Positions 44,409 through 54,393 of a stretch of DNA of 64,000 bases are shown one piece after another. How positions within the stretch are numbered: the first letter of the stretch is position 1; the number at the start of each line of letters is the position of its first letter. Under the pieces are notes generated by a model, which saw only the letters and a list, made by a program, of their open reading frames with translations, had not been told where the DNA came from and made no database searches. The stretch is from Eutreptiella sp. 'Long Island Sound 2002' (taxonomy: Eukaryota > Euglenozoa > Euglenophyceae > Eutreptiales > Eutreptiaceae). Position numbers and translations under genes: made by a program. Location: assembly GCA_964036045.1 (NCBI GenBank), contig OZ038380.1, positions 69,300,186 to 69,364,185 of the forward strand, given 5' to 3'.

Positions 44409-45075
44409 CGGGCTAAAACATACTTTACATACCTTGGATGGTCATTTTAGGGGATCACAATATAAAAAAAATGAGTTTCGAAAACTTCGACTTTTGAGTT
44501 GTCCAAGGTAAAAAACAAAACAAGCAGCTTGTGTACCAATCCCTTGGGAGACCCCCCCACCCCCCGCACCCAATACTCAAATGAGGTGAAAAACGGATAA
44601 TACGGCCTAAAACATGCTTTACATACCTCGGATGGTAATTTTGTGTGGTCATGATATCAAAAAAAAGTTTTGAAAACTTCGATTTTTGAGCGGTCCCAGG
44701 GGGAAAAAACAGCATGAGCAGCTTGTGTACCAATCCCATGGGAGCCCCCCCCACCCCACCCCAACGCCCAATTCCCAAATAAGGTCAAAAACACACGAAT
44801 ACGGGCTAAAACATGCTTCACATACCTTAGATCGTCACTTTACGGGATAACAATATCAAAAAATGATAACTTTCGAAAATTTCAGTTTTTGAGCACAAGC
44901 AGCTTGTGTACCAATCCCATGGGAAGACCTCCGCCCCTGCGCCCAATACCCAAATAAAGTGAAAAACATATAATACGTCCTAAAACATGCTTTACATACC
45001 TCGGATGGTCATTTTGTGTGGTCATGATATCAAAAAAAAAAGTTCGAAAACTTCGATTTTTGAGCTGTCCAAGGG
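44409..45075. repeat. tandem repeat, four units of 174-198 bp
   Basis: Units start at about 44409, 44604, 44802 and 44976 with (G/C)CTAAAACATGCTTTACATA, then CTCGGATGGTCATTTT, TTCGAAAACTTCGA(T/C)TTTTGAG, and GCAGCTTGTGTACCAATCCC. The third unit is shortened. No coding capacity. Confidence 0.9.
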
Positions 45076-45123
45076 GGAGGCTGCATAAATATATAGAAAA
45101 GGAGCACCGCTCCTTCGATTGGG

Positions 45124-45516
45124 TTGGGCTGCATGCCACATGCACCTCAAGGTTACACTCGCTATTGCCACGGGGAATACAGTCCACAAGAAACCAAAAG
45201 TGCATACACCTCACCTTCACTATACGGTGCAATGCATCAAGAGGAATGCAAGGAAGTAGAGAGAGTGGTTGAGGACGATGGGGTCCCTCCAACAAGGGCC
45301 TCTCTACGTCTTAAAGACCTAGATAAATTCTGGGTTCCCATGCAATTGGAAATGGAAAAGGATTCGGAGTGTGATAAGGAGTGGGTTGTTTGTTGTGGAT
45401 ATGATGCCATGCTTTTGCGTGGCTCGGAGTATTGTAGCCCCATTGCTAGTTTGCACCTATTTGGTGTTGCCAAACTCAATACAAAATGCATTGCAAAAGT
45501 GCAACACTTACTCTGA
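45124..45516 (+). CDS. small ORF, unknown
   Basis: Reads RVVEDDGVPPTRASLRLKDL, KFWVPMQLEMEKDSECDKEW, then hydrophobic. Composition is acceptable but there is no motif, no visible splice context and no neighbour that supports it. It follows the tandem repeat at 44409-45075. Confidence 0.2.
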   Translation: MGCMPHAPQGYTRYCHGEYSPQETKSAYTSPSLYGAMHQEECKEVERVVEDDGVPPTRASLRLKDLDKFWVPMQLEMEKDSECDKEWVVCCGYDAMLLRGSEYCSPIASLHLFGVAKLNTKCIAKVQHLL

Positions 45517-45837
45517 ACAGGCAGTGTTCAATTACAACCAACAATTCGGACCCAAAAGCATTTTATTTTGCATCACTATTCGGCTCAAGTGCCGTAGCAC
45601 AAGAAGGAGGTTCTACAACACCACATCAAGTTTGTGGTGCTTCGCTCCAACCCACTTAACACCCGTGCACTTGGAGAAGCAATGTGTCGCACCATGGCAC
45701 CATAAACCACACATGTGCTCCGAAATTCTTCGGTAAAAGTAACACATAAAAGAGACTAGTATCAAGGGAATCGTATAACACTAGGACTCGTGCTTTATTT
45801 GCGGAAATGGCCTGCATCATAGCATGTGTTGCATGAT

Positions 45838-46150
45838 CGAAATCGGAAGTGGCTACTTAACCCCCGCCGTCCACGGGGCCAGATGCCCCCAAATTGGCTA
45901 CATAACACCCGCTGTCTCAAGGGTCCCCACCCCTGAGTGCGTCTCGGGGTGGGCACAGACAGGTGAAGTGGCTACATGACCCTTGCCATCTCGGGGTCCC
46001 CGGCGCCAACGCAGGGACAAAATCGGAAGTGGTCAGTCAACCCCTACCGTCTGAGGGACCGATGTATGGGCAATATGGCTACATGGCTACTGTTGTGTCG
46101 CGGGTCCCTAGCGCTCATCACGGGGGAGAAAATCAGAAGTGACTACATAC
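45838..46150. repeat. degenerate tandem repeat, units about 55-75 bp
   Basis: Five to six units of the form AATCGGAAGTGGCTACATAA, CCCCCGCCGTCT, GGGGTCCC, at about 45840, 45887, 45965, 46023, 46072 and 46136. Confidence 0.7.
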
Positions 46151-46613
46151 CAAATCGAAAAAAATCCTTCATGGTTGTCCTGAACAAAAAGAAAGTTGCT
46201 TCTTAAGTACACCCCTGTTTGAAATGTTTCCCCAGCCCAAATCTAGAGGGAATCCAAAGGGGTTTGCAAGGGAGGGGGGGGGGCGACACCTTGGGTTTGG
46301 ACGCCAACTACCCCCCCCCCCCAACCTTTGGGTGCCCCCCCCCCTAGTAGGGGAGCCGAGAGGGAGGGGTTGGAGTGGGGGGGGTGGGAGGGGGTCTGGG
46401 TGGGGCTTCTGACGGGGCGGGGGGGGGGGGGGGGGGGATAGGCACCTCCAAACACTTGAGTATGCGGCCAGGTGCGACCCAACGGGTCGCACCACCCCTT
46501 GCCCCAATAGAGGGTAGGATATCATCGGCTTGGGTATTCCCAACCACATTGGGAACCTCAGGGGTGTGGGCTGTTGAGGCGGTCATGGGATTAGAGTTAC
46601 AAAATGGCACAAG

Positions 46614-46632
46614 ACATACATACATACATACA

Positions 46633-46722
<90 letters not shown>
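46614..46722. repeat. (CATA)n/(TA)n microsatellite
   Basis: Short ACAT tetramers running into a pure TA tract of about 85 bp. Ile-Tyr ORFs here are artefacts. Confidence 0.95.
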
Positions 46723-46725
<3 letters not shown>

Positions 46726-47390
46726 GTTGGAATGCAAGTGCATAAATGTGGCCATAGCAACTAGGGGTAGTGGCCCCGGACCACACGCCATGACGGTACA
46801 TCACCCCTCTTCAAAGAGCAACAAACGACATTTGGATAGCGCCTCGTCTTGCACCATTTTGGCGCTCCAAGCGGTGAGTAGAGAAACACATGTGGTTCTG
46901 GTGCTTGTGGACCATCGGGCGCTTTCTGCGCCCATCAACTCCTCAGGCTTGTACCTTTGACAACAAACTGATGGCTGGAGGACCCCGGGGGCGGGGGGGG
47001 GGGGGGGTTGGAGGACCGGGGGGGGGGGGGCGTCCTAGAACCCGCGAAGTCATCCCCCCAATGGGGGTTTTGAAATCTAGAGGTAATATTGTATCTTCAA
47101 GAGAATAAAACAAAAAGAAATTTTGTCTCAATGTGGCCCAAAGTGCTTTGGCACCTCCCAAGATCTTTCAGGCACCCATGAGCCCATTCAAGGCAAACTT
47201 GGGTCTCGCCATCTTGTTCAGAACATGCTCATCAGCTGGGGAAGTGGCATGCTCAGCAATGGACCGTGCGTGTGTGTGTGCGTGTGCATGTGCGTTTGCA
47301 TGCGTGTGTGTGTGCCTGGTGTCAACAATCTACCACATGTGACACATTATTTGCTTGTACACTGTCTTTGGGGCCATGACAGAGGATTCT
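46723..47390. other. no supported gene; G-rich and (GT)n tracts
   Basis: G runs near 46996-47030 and a (GT)n-like tract at 47268-47321. Short ORFs without motifs. Confidence 0.5.
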
Positions 47391-47469
47391 GCAATCACTC
47401 CAGCCTCCAACACAGCACTAGGCAGATCTCAGTGCAGAGGATGTGGGCAGAGGTCATTGCAGACTGTGT

Positions 47470-47739
47470 CTGGGTAGGATCAATGGCAGGAGAGGCAAGG
47501 CCGTGGGGCAGAGAGCAGCAAAACACCTCGCGACCGCCCCTCTCCTGGCGCTCTGGCAAGGTTTCTTGGGCTCTGTGGGCCCTTTCCTTCTTTTGAGCCC
47601 TCCTCCACCATCTGATAATCTTGTGTGCAGCAGCGGTCTTGACCTGAAATGCCATGTGTCCCAGACACTTCCCTTGCAAAGGATGAAAGCAATATTTGCG
47701 ATTGACAGAAAAATGCTCCATGAGTAATAACCCACTCAA
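47470..47739 (-). CDS. possible exon with IQ-like helix
   Basis: Open minus-strand stretch: NRKYCFHPLQGKCLGHMAF, then AHKIIRWWRRAQKKERAHRA, a basic amphipathic helix similar to calmodulin-binding IQ regions, and QETLPERQER. The text degrades downstream. The assembly gap lies 12 bp upstream, so the 5' part is missing. It may belong with the coiled-coil exon at 48.2-48.5 kb. Confidence 0.3.
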
Positions 47740-47751
47740 CCCTCTTTGTCC

Positions 47752-47951
47752 NNNNNNNNNNNNNNNNNNNNNNNNNNNNNNNNNNNNNNNNNNNNNNNNN
47801 NNNNNNNNNNNNNNNNNNNNNNNNNNNNNNNNNNNNNNNNNNNNNNNNNNNNNNNNNNNNNNNNNNNNNNNNNNNNNNNNNNNNNNNNNNNNNNNNNNNN
47901 NNNNNNNNNNNNNNNNNNNNNNNNNNNNNNNNNNNNNNNNNNNNNNNNNNN
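47752..47951. other. assembly gap (200 N)
   Basis: Exactly 200 unknown bases, the usual size of a fixed-length scaffold gap, so the true distance between flanks is not known. Any ORF crossing it is meaningless. Confidence 1.
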
Positions 47952-48220
47952 CACTGTTTCAGGACTGCTTTAGAAAATTGTTAGAACGTTCCAGAACAAA
48001 ACAAACCAAATCTACATGGTATTTTGAACATATGATAATTGCCTGTCTGCCTCAACCTAACAAGTGTTTTGTTTTCTGTTTGGGTAATTGTATTGCGCAT
48101 CCAACTGGATACCATTCCTCACTGTGTGGCCGGAGCTGCCTAAAGGGGAGTGGCATGGGCCTTCACAAGCGCCCCTTCTGTGGTGACCATATGCAGAAGA
48201 GCCCTAATTTGCCCGATCAA

Positions 48221-48487
48221 TCACACCTGAGCCTGCACCAGGCGGATCCTCAGACGCGAGCTGCCTGCAAACAGCTGCTGCCAGGATTCCAAAATAGCTT
48301 CAAAGCAGTGCACCTCCTTCCGCCAGATTTGCCTGGCCTCCACTTCTTGAAGCTTGTGCAAGATTCTCTCTTCCTCAAGCCTGAGGAACCAAAGAGTCTG
48401 GAGGGGAGCTGCCTTTGCATTGACTAGCAACGGAGCACGTCCATACGGACTACCCTGTCGTGAATGGTGAAATGGGCCAGGAAACAA
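48221..48487 (-). CDS. possible exon with coiled coil
   Basis: Reads LQTLWFLRLEEERILHKLQE, VEARQIWRKEVHCFEAILES and WQQLFAGSSRLRIRLVQAQ: a clear charged helix. Upstream residues are doubtful and may be intron. Same strand and similar style as the IQ-containing exons at 47.5 and 53.2 kb. Confidence 0.3.
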   Translation of the reverse strand: MFPGPFHHSRQGSPYGRAPLLVNAKAAPLQTLWFLRLEEERILHKLQEVEARQIWRKEVHCFEAILESWQQLFAGSSRLRIRLVQAQV

Positions 48488-48559
48488 AATGAAACCAACA
48501 GAAAATGACTGCCCACCGAGAGTGCTCTTCTTGCATGAATCGACAACTGTGCTATCGTT

Positions 48560-49165
48560 GTCTAGGTCAGTCTACACACCAAATGCACATGCCCTTCCTG
48601 TCAACCTGCCAGACCTATCAACAAAAAAAAAAACAGCCTGACGGATGACAAAAAAAGAGAGAAAAGCTGTTGTTGTTGTTGCTGTCGTTTTGTGGGCTTT
48701 GGGCTTAAACTCTGGATGGTGATGTTTCCAACTACGGGAAGTGCTCAGCTGTATCAATCTCAAATGGTACTTGGTGAGGGGTGGAGGGACTAACGGCCCC
48801 ACCCAATACCATTTGAGATGGATCCAACTTTCACTGTGTCTTTTAGGGTTTTCTCCGAAATGGAATGTGCCACATCCATTGCAAATTTTGTGAGGGCCTT
48901 GGCAAGTACCACTCAGGAAAGGCGATACCATCTCTCAACGCACATTGTAGTTGCAGAGTCACCCTGTAGGAAAAGGGGGGTGGATTGGTGCTCTGCTTCC
49001 CCATGGGTTGATATGTGCTCCTACTGTCACTGAATGGTGATCCGGACGTGTCTCGGAGCCTCCATGGGTCTTCGGCAGTCGCAAAAAGTCGGCATATTTC
49101 AGCCCCCCCAACAAGGAAGGTCTGTGGAGAAGGGCACAAAGCAGCCCATCTGGGATACCCCGAGA
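48560..49165. other. no supported gene
   Basis: No repeat family that I could match and no coding signal. It includes a short inverted repeat with CTCAAATGGTACTTGGTGAGG and ACCCAATACCATTTGAG near 48758-48815. Confidence 0.4.
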
Positions 49166-49168
49166 TCA

Positions 49169-49726
49169 GGCTTCGTTTATAAGAGGGGGGGGGGTATTTT
49201 GGACACCCACCCACCCACCCAACTTTGGACCCACCCAGACCCCCCCCCCCTCTTATAATTCTGTGGGGAGCATTTTTTGTGAACCAAATTGAAGCCAAGG
49301 CGCTCTCCCGGTTTAGGCATCCCCAAAGGGTGACACACCAAAAACTTCACAACACCCGGGTTTGAACCAGGGATCTTTGGAATTGCAGTTAAGTTCCTTG
49401 ACAACTGGGCTACCAACCAGCTCTGACAGCGTTGTGCAACAAAGGGTCCACAGGTTTAACATGTTATCAAAAAAAAGTCCGCCATGTGAAAAATTGCCAC
49501 CTGCACACCTGCCACCTGCACAACGACACAACAGAAAGGGGCACCAGCAAACAGCCAGACAAGGCTCCTGTGACCAAAGAAAGAAGGTGTGGCAGGAGCC
49601 CAACCCAGGAAACCCTCAGAATTATAAGAGGGGGAGGGGGTCCAGAGCTTTAGACCCACCCACCCGGCTGAAGACCCACCCACCCAGACCCCCCCCCATT
49701 GCAAAATAGCTCTTATAAACGAAGCC
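49169..49726. mobile_element. inverted-repeat-bounded unit with tRNA-Cys-like core
   Basis: The left arm (49169-49275) reads AGGCTTCGTTTATAAGAGGG, ending CCCCTCTTATAATTCTG. The right arm (49614-49726) is its inverse: CAGAATTATAAGAGGGG ... CTCTTATAAACGAAGCCT. Each arm is itself a small hairpin (TTATAAGAGGGG ... CCCCTCTTATAA) around CACCCACCCACCC. The 340-bp core holds a tRNA-like sequence. It looks like two short foldback elements flanking a SINE, or one composite element. Confidence 0.65.
49350..49425 (-). ncRNA. tRNA-Cys-like SINE head
   Basis: The minus strand shows an A box (TAGCCCAGTTGTCAAGG), an anticodon-arm-like AACTGCAATTC with GCA in the loop, and CCCTGGTTCAAACCCGGG with a B box. 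This resembles a plant-type tRNA-Cys. The acceptor stem does not close, so it is a tRNA-derived SINE or a relic. Confidence 0.55.
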
Positions 49727-50560
49727 TGCCCGAGATGCGCCTCAGTTGCTTTCCAATGGATACCTTCCAAGGGCCATCGACACCTTGCAGTTTGCAGGAC
49801 AATTTTGCGGCCATTGTGACCATTTTGCTAATATTGGTGATCGTTGGCATGGCAATCTTCATCATTATTGGCATGTCCATTATCATGATGTGTATCATGT
49901 CGATTTTGATCATAATGAGCATGGCCATCATTGTTATCAGAGCTTGCATCGGGCCTATACAATAGCTAAATGTAACAATTGCTGCACGTTACCGCAAACA
50001 GAGGAAGTGTTTCACTTTGGACGCGCTTGGTCACTCACTACAGCATGAACGACACCCAATGCAAGCTTTTGGGGAGAGAGGTGACCCCTCAAAGTTTCCA
50101 ATTGCCCCAGCTGTCAAGTGCAGCCAAGTCATTTTCGGTTCGGCAATGGATATTTGGAATCATGACTTGTTTCATGTTTCAGTATCAAGCATCATGCATC
50201 ACGCGTTGAAGGTCCCTCATCTTCATTATGGCCATAGCAATAAAATTTCAGATTTCGATTCTAAGTATATGGTTGTGACCGATTGAGTGACCAATTGGCA
50301 TTGTTGACGAAAGACGAGTCAAAATGGTGCCATTGCCTCTAGGCAGCATTTACACCTGTGATGCCAATTTGGATCACGATCCCCCTATCATGGGTAGTGA
50401 TCGTAATCATGTAGCATCATTTGGCATGCAAGTTGTTATGCACCATCTTTGGTCATCTATCTCATTTCAGTCATTGGTGGTGACGTTCGTGCCTTATCTA
50501 TGTGTTTGTACCATCCCTCGTTCCTCGTCTACACGGCGGCTAGCCTCCACAACGATAGTA
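49727..50560. other. no supported gene; low-complexity stretch
   Basis: 49835-49930 is a CAT/ATT-rich stretch that gives an Ile/Met-only 'membrane' ORF. The remainder has no coding signal. Confidence 0.4.
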
Positions 50561-50563
50561 TGC

Positions 50564-51341
50564 ACGAAGTCGCCCCCCCCTACCGCCCCCCCCTACCTAC
50601 CCCCCCCTACCCCCCCCCCCCCCTACACCCCCCCCCCCTACCCACCCCCCCCCACACCCCCCCCACCCCCCCCCCTACCTTCGGCTCGCTTCGCTCGACA
50701 GACGGCTCGCTTCACTCGACGCACGGGCCAGCCCCCGCACCCCCCTTAAATAACATGACTCCTGCGGTGGCCACAGACCGCCTTTTGTGTGTTCCGCCGT
50801 GTGTGTGCACCGCCTTCTGTGTGCACCGCCTTGCCTGTGGCCCCTTAAATAACAAGACTCCTGCGGTGGCCACAGACCGCCTTTTGTGTGTTCCGCCTTG
50901 TGTGTGCACCGCCTTCTGTGTGTACCGCCTTGCCTGTGGCCCCTTAAATGACATGACTCCTGCGGTGGCCACGGGCCGCCTTTTGTGTGTTCCGCCTTGT
51001 GTGTGCACCGCCTTCTGTGTGTACCGCCTTGCCTGTGGCCCCTTAAATAACATGACTCCTGCGGTGGCCACAGACCGCCTTGTGTGCGCACCGCTTTGTG
51101 TATGCCCCGCCTTGTGTGTGCACCGCCTTCTGTGTGTATGATCCTACCCCCCCCCTCCCCCCCAACCCACCCCATCCCCCCCCCCTATCTTCTCGACCCC
51201 CCCCCTACCTCCCCCCCTACCTCCCCCCCCTATCTCCCCCCCCCACTACCCCCCCCCCTACCTCCCCCTACCCCCCCCTACACCCCCCCCTAGCCCCCCC
51301 CCCCTACCTCCAAGGTAGGGGGGGGGGGCGACTTCGTGCGA
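50564..51341. mobile_element. foldback-type element with four 99-bp repeats
   Basis: Ends are inverted: GCACGAAGTCGCCCCCCCC at 50564 and GGGGGGGGCGACTTCGTGC ending at 51341. Inside each end is a C-rich (CCCCCCTA)n-like tract. The centre has four units of 99 bp (starts of CTCCTGCGGTGG at 50759, 50858, 50957 and 51056). Flanks GATAGTAT and GATATATG could be a decayed target duplication. The unit length is divisible by three, so long ORFs are open on both strands, but they are repeats of TAFCVHRLACGPLNN type without a domain. Non-autonomous element. Confidence 0.7.
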
Positions 51342-51354
51342 TATATGCCACAAC

Positions 51355-51558
51355 ATGACAATCAACGTGGGGAAGGTGGTGTTGTTCAAGGGCCCCCAGC
51401 AACTGGAGATACTGAAGAGGGCGGGCACAAAGAGGGGCGCGGTCATGACCTGCGCCTTGGTTGTGAACCTCGCTCTAGAGTGCCGTGCCACTTGCAAGCA
51501 ACCCGTCCCGGCGACCACACTCTTCCCCATAGCGTGGCCACAAAAAGGCGGCGGTTGA
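51355..51558 (+). CDS. small ORF, unknown (67 aa)
   Basis: MTINVGKVVLFKGPQQLEIL, KRAGTKRGAVMTCALVVNLA and a Pro-rich end. Reasonable composition but no motif or splice evidence. It begins 13 bp beyond the foldback element. Confidence 0.2.
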   Translation: MTINVGKVVLFKGPQQLEILKRAGTKRGAVMTCALVVNLALECRATCKQPVPATTLFPIAWPQKGGG

Positions 51559-51599
51559 TGCATCCAATGCCCGTGTCAATTTGAGGTGTCCTCCCATCA

Positions 51600-52850
51600 C
51601 TAGCACACAGTTACCCAGCTATATATGTGCACCATTGCTGATTTTGGTTCCATCATGGCGTGTTTTTCACATGCTCTCCGCGCCATTTTGGTGCAGATGC
51701 ACCATTGTGCTCGTGCGCTTCCCTCATTGGAGTTTGTGACTTTTCCGCATGTGTGTCACGAATTCCCATCGTTTCGCTTTGCAACCCCCACGCCAAAGCC
51801 AACTCTTTCCAAGTATAGGAGGATTTTCTCTGTCGGTAGCTTGATTGTCTGGTGAAAGCTGAGGTTAATGCGACTGAGCATTTCCGCCAAGCCGTTGGCC
51901 TACACCCCCTACTTGGTGACCCGCCGTGTCACAAGTGTGTACTTCAGTGGGGATGTCCCATGAAGCAGCACTAGGTTGGCACCACCCCTTCGCTAGCGGG
52001 GCTACACAACCCCCACTTGCCCTCCGTGCACAAGACCCCAGTGCAGTTGCCTGTTACATTGGTCTCCTAGCTTTTTGCCCGCATCAGTGCCACTAGCTCT
52101 ACCGCGAAGGGCAAGAACAAGACATGGCAAGGAGAAGGTCTTGGGGCCCTACTTGACTTTCCACCGCCAACTGCCATGTGGCAACCATCTCCCCCTCTAT
52201 AAGTTTGTGTCACCACGTGTAGGGTTGGAGGTCATGGCGGCGAACTCATTGGTCCGGATGGCAATAGCGTTCCATCCGGATAGCCCATAAGTTTTCAGCG
52301 GCCCTAAGGTTGTTGCTTGCTTTATCTACAACGTCACAGGCGTACATTGGAGAATGGAATGTGCCATTGAGAGGCGTGCAAAAATGCAGGCGGGGAAACT
52401 ATGCCATTACAACGTTTTGCTGTCCATTGCGATCTGGTGGTAGGGGCATGGGGTTGGAGACCACCAAGATCAGGCGTTGTTGCCCGTGCACAACTTTGCC
52501 GGGACCATCCCAGTGACCTTGGGGTGCAGGCTGTGGATCAAGAAGGGGATGCGGGTGCTGATGCCGTCCCACCATCGCAAGGAATGGTGGGGCCCAGAAA
52601 TCTTGGCGATGCATTCGCCTCCGCAAAGCCTATAAGGTCGCTTGCCGCCAAGCATCCCAATCCCCCCCAAAGCCCACTGTTGTTCACCCCAGTGCCTACT
52701 TGCCATAGTGGGTGTAGCAACAACAGTAGCAGTAGCACAATATGCATAACGGCAACAGTGGCGAGTCCAGGTGGACGGAGAGTTAGTGACGCGCAGGGGG
52801 GTTTGCATGACACAGAGGCACCGGTGAGAGAGCTAGAGAGAGGTGGCGGG
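51600..52850. other. no supported gene
   Basis: Short ORFs on both strands without motifs. No repeat family recognised. Confidence 0.4.
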
Positions 52851-52854
52851 GGTA

Positions 52855-52858
52855 GAGC

Positions 52859-52890
<32 letters not shown>

Positions 52891-52915
52891 GCGAGCGAGA
52901 GAGAGAGAGAGAAAG
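52855..52915. repeat. (GA)n/(CGAG)n microsatellite
   Basis: GAGAGA and GCGAGCGAGC units in about 60 bp. Ser-Leu-Ala-Arg ORFs across it are artefacts. Confidence 0.95.
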
Positions 52916-53198
52916 AGGCCAATGATCTCCAAATGGCGCTGGGCGGCGGTACATGTGGGCGGGATACCAGTCGCGTAGCGTTGCAAGAGGCGGTGACGAT
53001 TCGTTAGTGTGCACACACCGGCGGCCGTGGGTACAATGCCCCCCCCCCCCCCCCACACCCCAGAGCGATGGATTATGTAGCAAAACGGTGTTGCCAGTCT
53101 CTCGTACTTATGCTGCCCCCCATAGCCACGCTGTGGCCCTCACCATGAAGCCGCCCACTGATGTCAAGAAGAACGGCAGCGAGACGTGGAGGCTGTAC

Positions 53199-53443
53199 CT
53201 TTCCAGAATTTTTGCGAAATTCTTGCGGCAGAAATGCCCCCTCCACATCGCCTGTATGAGCACAGCCCAGGCTTGCCTCTGTAATGCTAGCCTCTGCTGC
53301 TCCTGTGCCAAACGCAGTGCCATCCTTTGCTGCTCCTCTTGCAGACATTGCCTCCACCAGCGTTGTAGCAGTTGCGCCATACAGTACCGCATGTGCACAA
53401 CGCCCACAGCCTCCTGCAAGAAATATTGTACAATGAACGACAT
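53199..53443 (-). CDS. exon with IQ (calmodulin-binding) motif
   Basis: From ATG 53443: MSFIVQYFLQEAVGVVHMRY, CMAQLLQRWWRQCLQEEQQR, LAQEQQRLALQRQAWAVLIQ, then AMWRGHFCRKNFAKILE and a donor (GGAAAG|GTACAGCC). VLIQAMWRGHFCRK is a standard IQ motif (I/V-Q-x3-R-G-x3-R/K) preceded by a Gln/Arg coiled coil. IQ motifs bind calmodulin-family proteins in cytoskeletal and signalling proteins. The rest of the gene was not located. It could be a host gene fragment. Other minus-strand helices at 47.5 and 48.3 kb may be related exons, but they are 5 kb away. Confidence 0.5.
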
Positions 53444-53822
53444 AATGGGCAGGTGAGGGTGAAATGGGGGCACGCGTTGTTGATGGTGCAGACCCGCTGA
53501 GCAGCGCAGGAAACCACTCAGCCTAGATGGTATGACTCTGTCCTGTGTGTCGCTTGGTGAGGAGGTAAGGTGGAAGTGTTTCCCTGCGTGCGCCCTGCAC
53601 GCTACTTTTATTATGACTTTCCCAGATTCAGTCCCCAAGTTCACCATTACCCGATGAAGTCTCAGGGTGGGGAATGTAATGACGGTCGTGTTGGGGAGTG
53701 ACAGCGAACGGGGCTTCCATCAACAAAGGGGTCAGAAGGAATTTCCGGAGGGACGTCAACTGCGGGAATGAATGGAAATGGTGGTGGAAACTCGAGACTG
53801 GGATACCAAAGGAGATGGAGCA

Positions 53823-53951
53823 TCAACGCACACCACCTTGATCATACTCCAATTCCACATGCCCATAGTGCAAAAGGCCAACCACCTTTGCGGGTACCCA
53901 AAGCCCAGTAGACCTGGTGTAGAACACCCTGTCTCCAATGCTCAACCCCAT
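53823..53951 (-). CDS. small Tudor/SH3-like barrel exon (42 aa)
   Basis: From ATG 53951: MGLSIGDRVFYTRSTGLWVP, AKVVGLLHYGHVELEYDQGG, then stop. GDRVxYxxxxTGxWxPAxVxG with a following Y/F-G-x-V-x-L-x-Y strand is the pattern of Tudor or SH3-like barrels, which bind methylated or peptide ligands. It may be a terminal or internal exon (upstream text ends at a stop). Neighbouring exons of unknown protein lie on the same strand at 54.4-55.9 kb. Confidence 0.35.
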   Translation of the reverse strand: MGLSIGDRVFYTRSTGLWVPAKVVGLLHYGHVELEYDQGGVR

Positions 53952-54393
53952 AACAAATAGCAAAAGAGGTCAGAGGGTATGATGGGCAAAAACTGATGCT
54001 CCACAGCAAACACGCCGAATGTATCACCATGTACCCAGCTCAGCGTCCCTGTTTCACAATACACATAGATTGTGGCCGTGAAATGCATCAAATTGGGCAA
54101 ACTAGGGGACAATAGGTGAGGGAAAGGAACCGGTCCATATCGCCAACCGGAAAGGAGCAAGTCCATGAGGAGAAATCATCCTTAATCACCCCATCCCACC
54201 CACCCACCCACCCACCCATCCGAGGGGTAGAATCAACCCCAAAAACAGGGGTAGGAATCAGAAGTTGCCCAAAAGGTTGCCCTGCGTGTGCCGTGCGCAC
54301 TAACGCCCCCTCAAGAAGCCCCTGTCTAATCCGATGCACCTTTGCTCAATACGTCCGGCAGGTTGCCAGGAGGTGTCCGCATGGATGAAGTGT

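Noticed and set aside
47696-48427. 243-aa ORF crossing the N gap
   Set aside because: It runs through 200 unknown bases and has no meaning as a protein.
49699-49965. Ile/Met-rich ORF that looks like a membrane protein
   Set aside because: It arises from a CAT/ATT-rich low-complexity stretch, which also gives a similar ORF on the opposite strand.
50759-51150. Four 99-bp repeats as a CRISPR array
   Set aside because: Units are contiguous with no unique spacers, the genome is eukaryotic, and the block lies inside an inverted-repeat element.
52538-53083. 181-aa minus ORF with Ser-Leu-Ala-Arg runs
   Set aside because: It crosses the GA microsatellite and a C-run. No protein-like blocks outside them.
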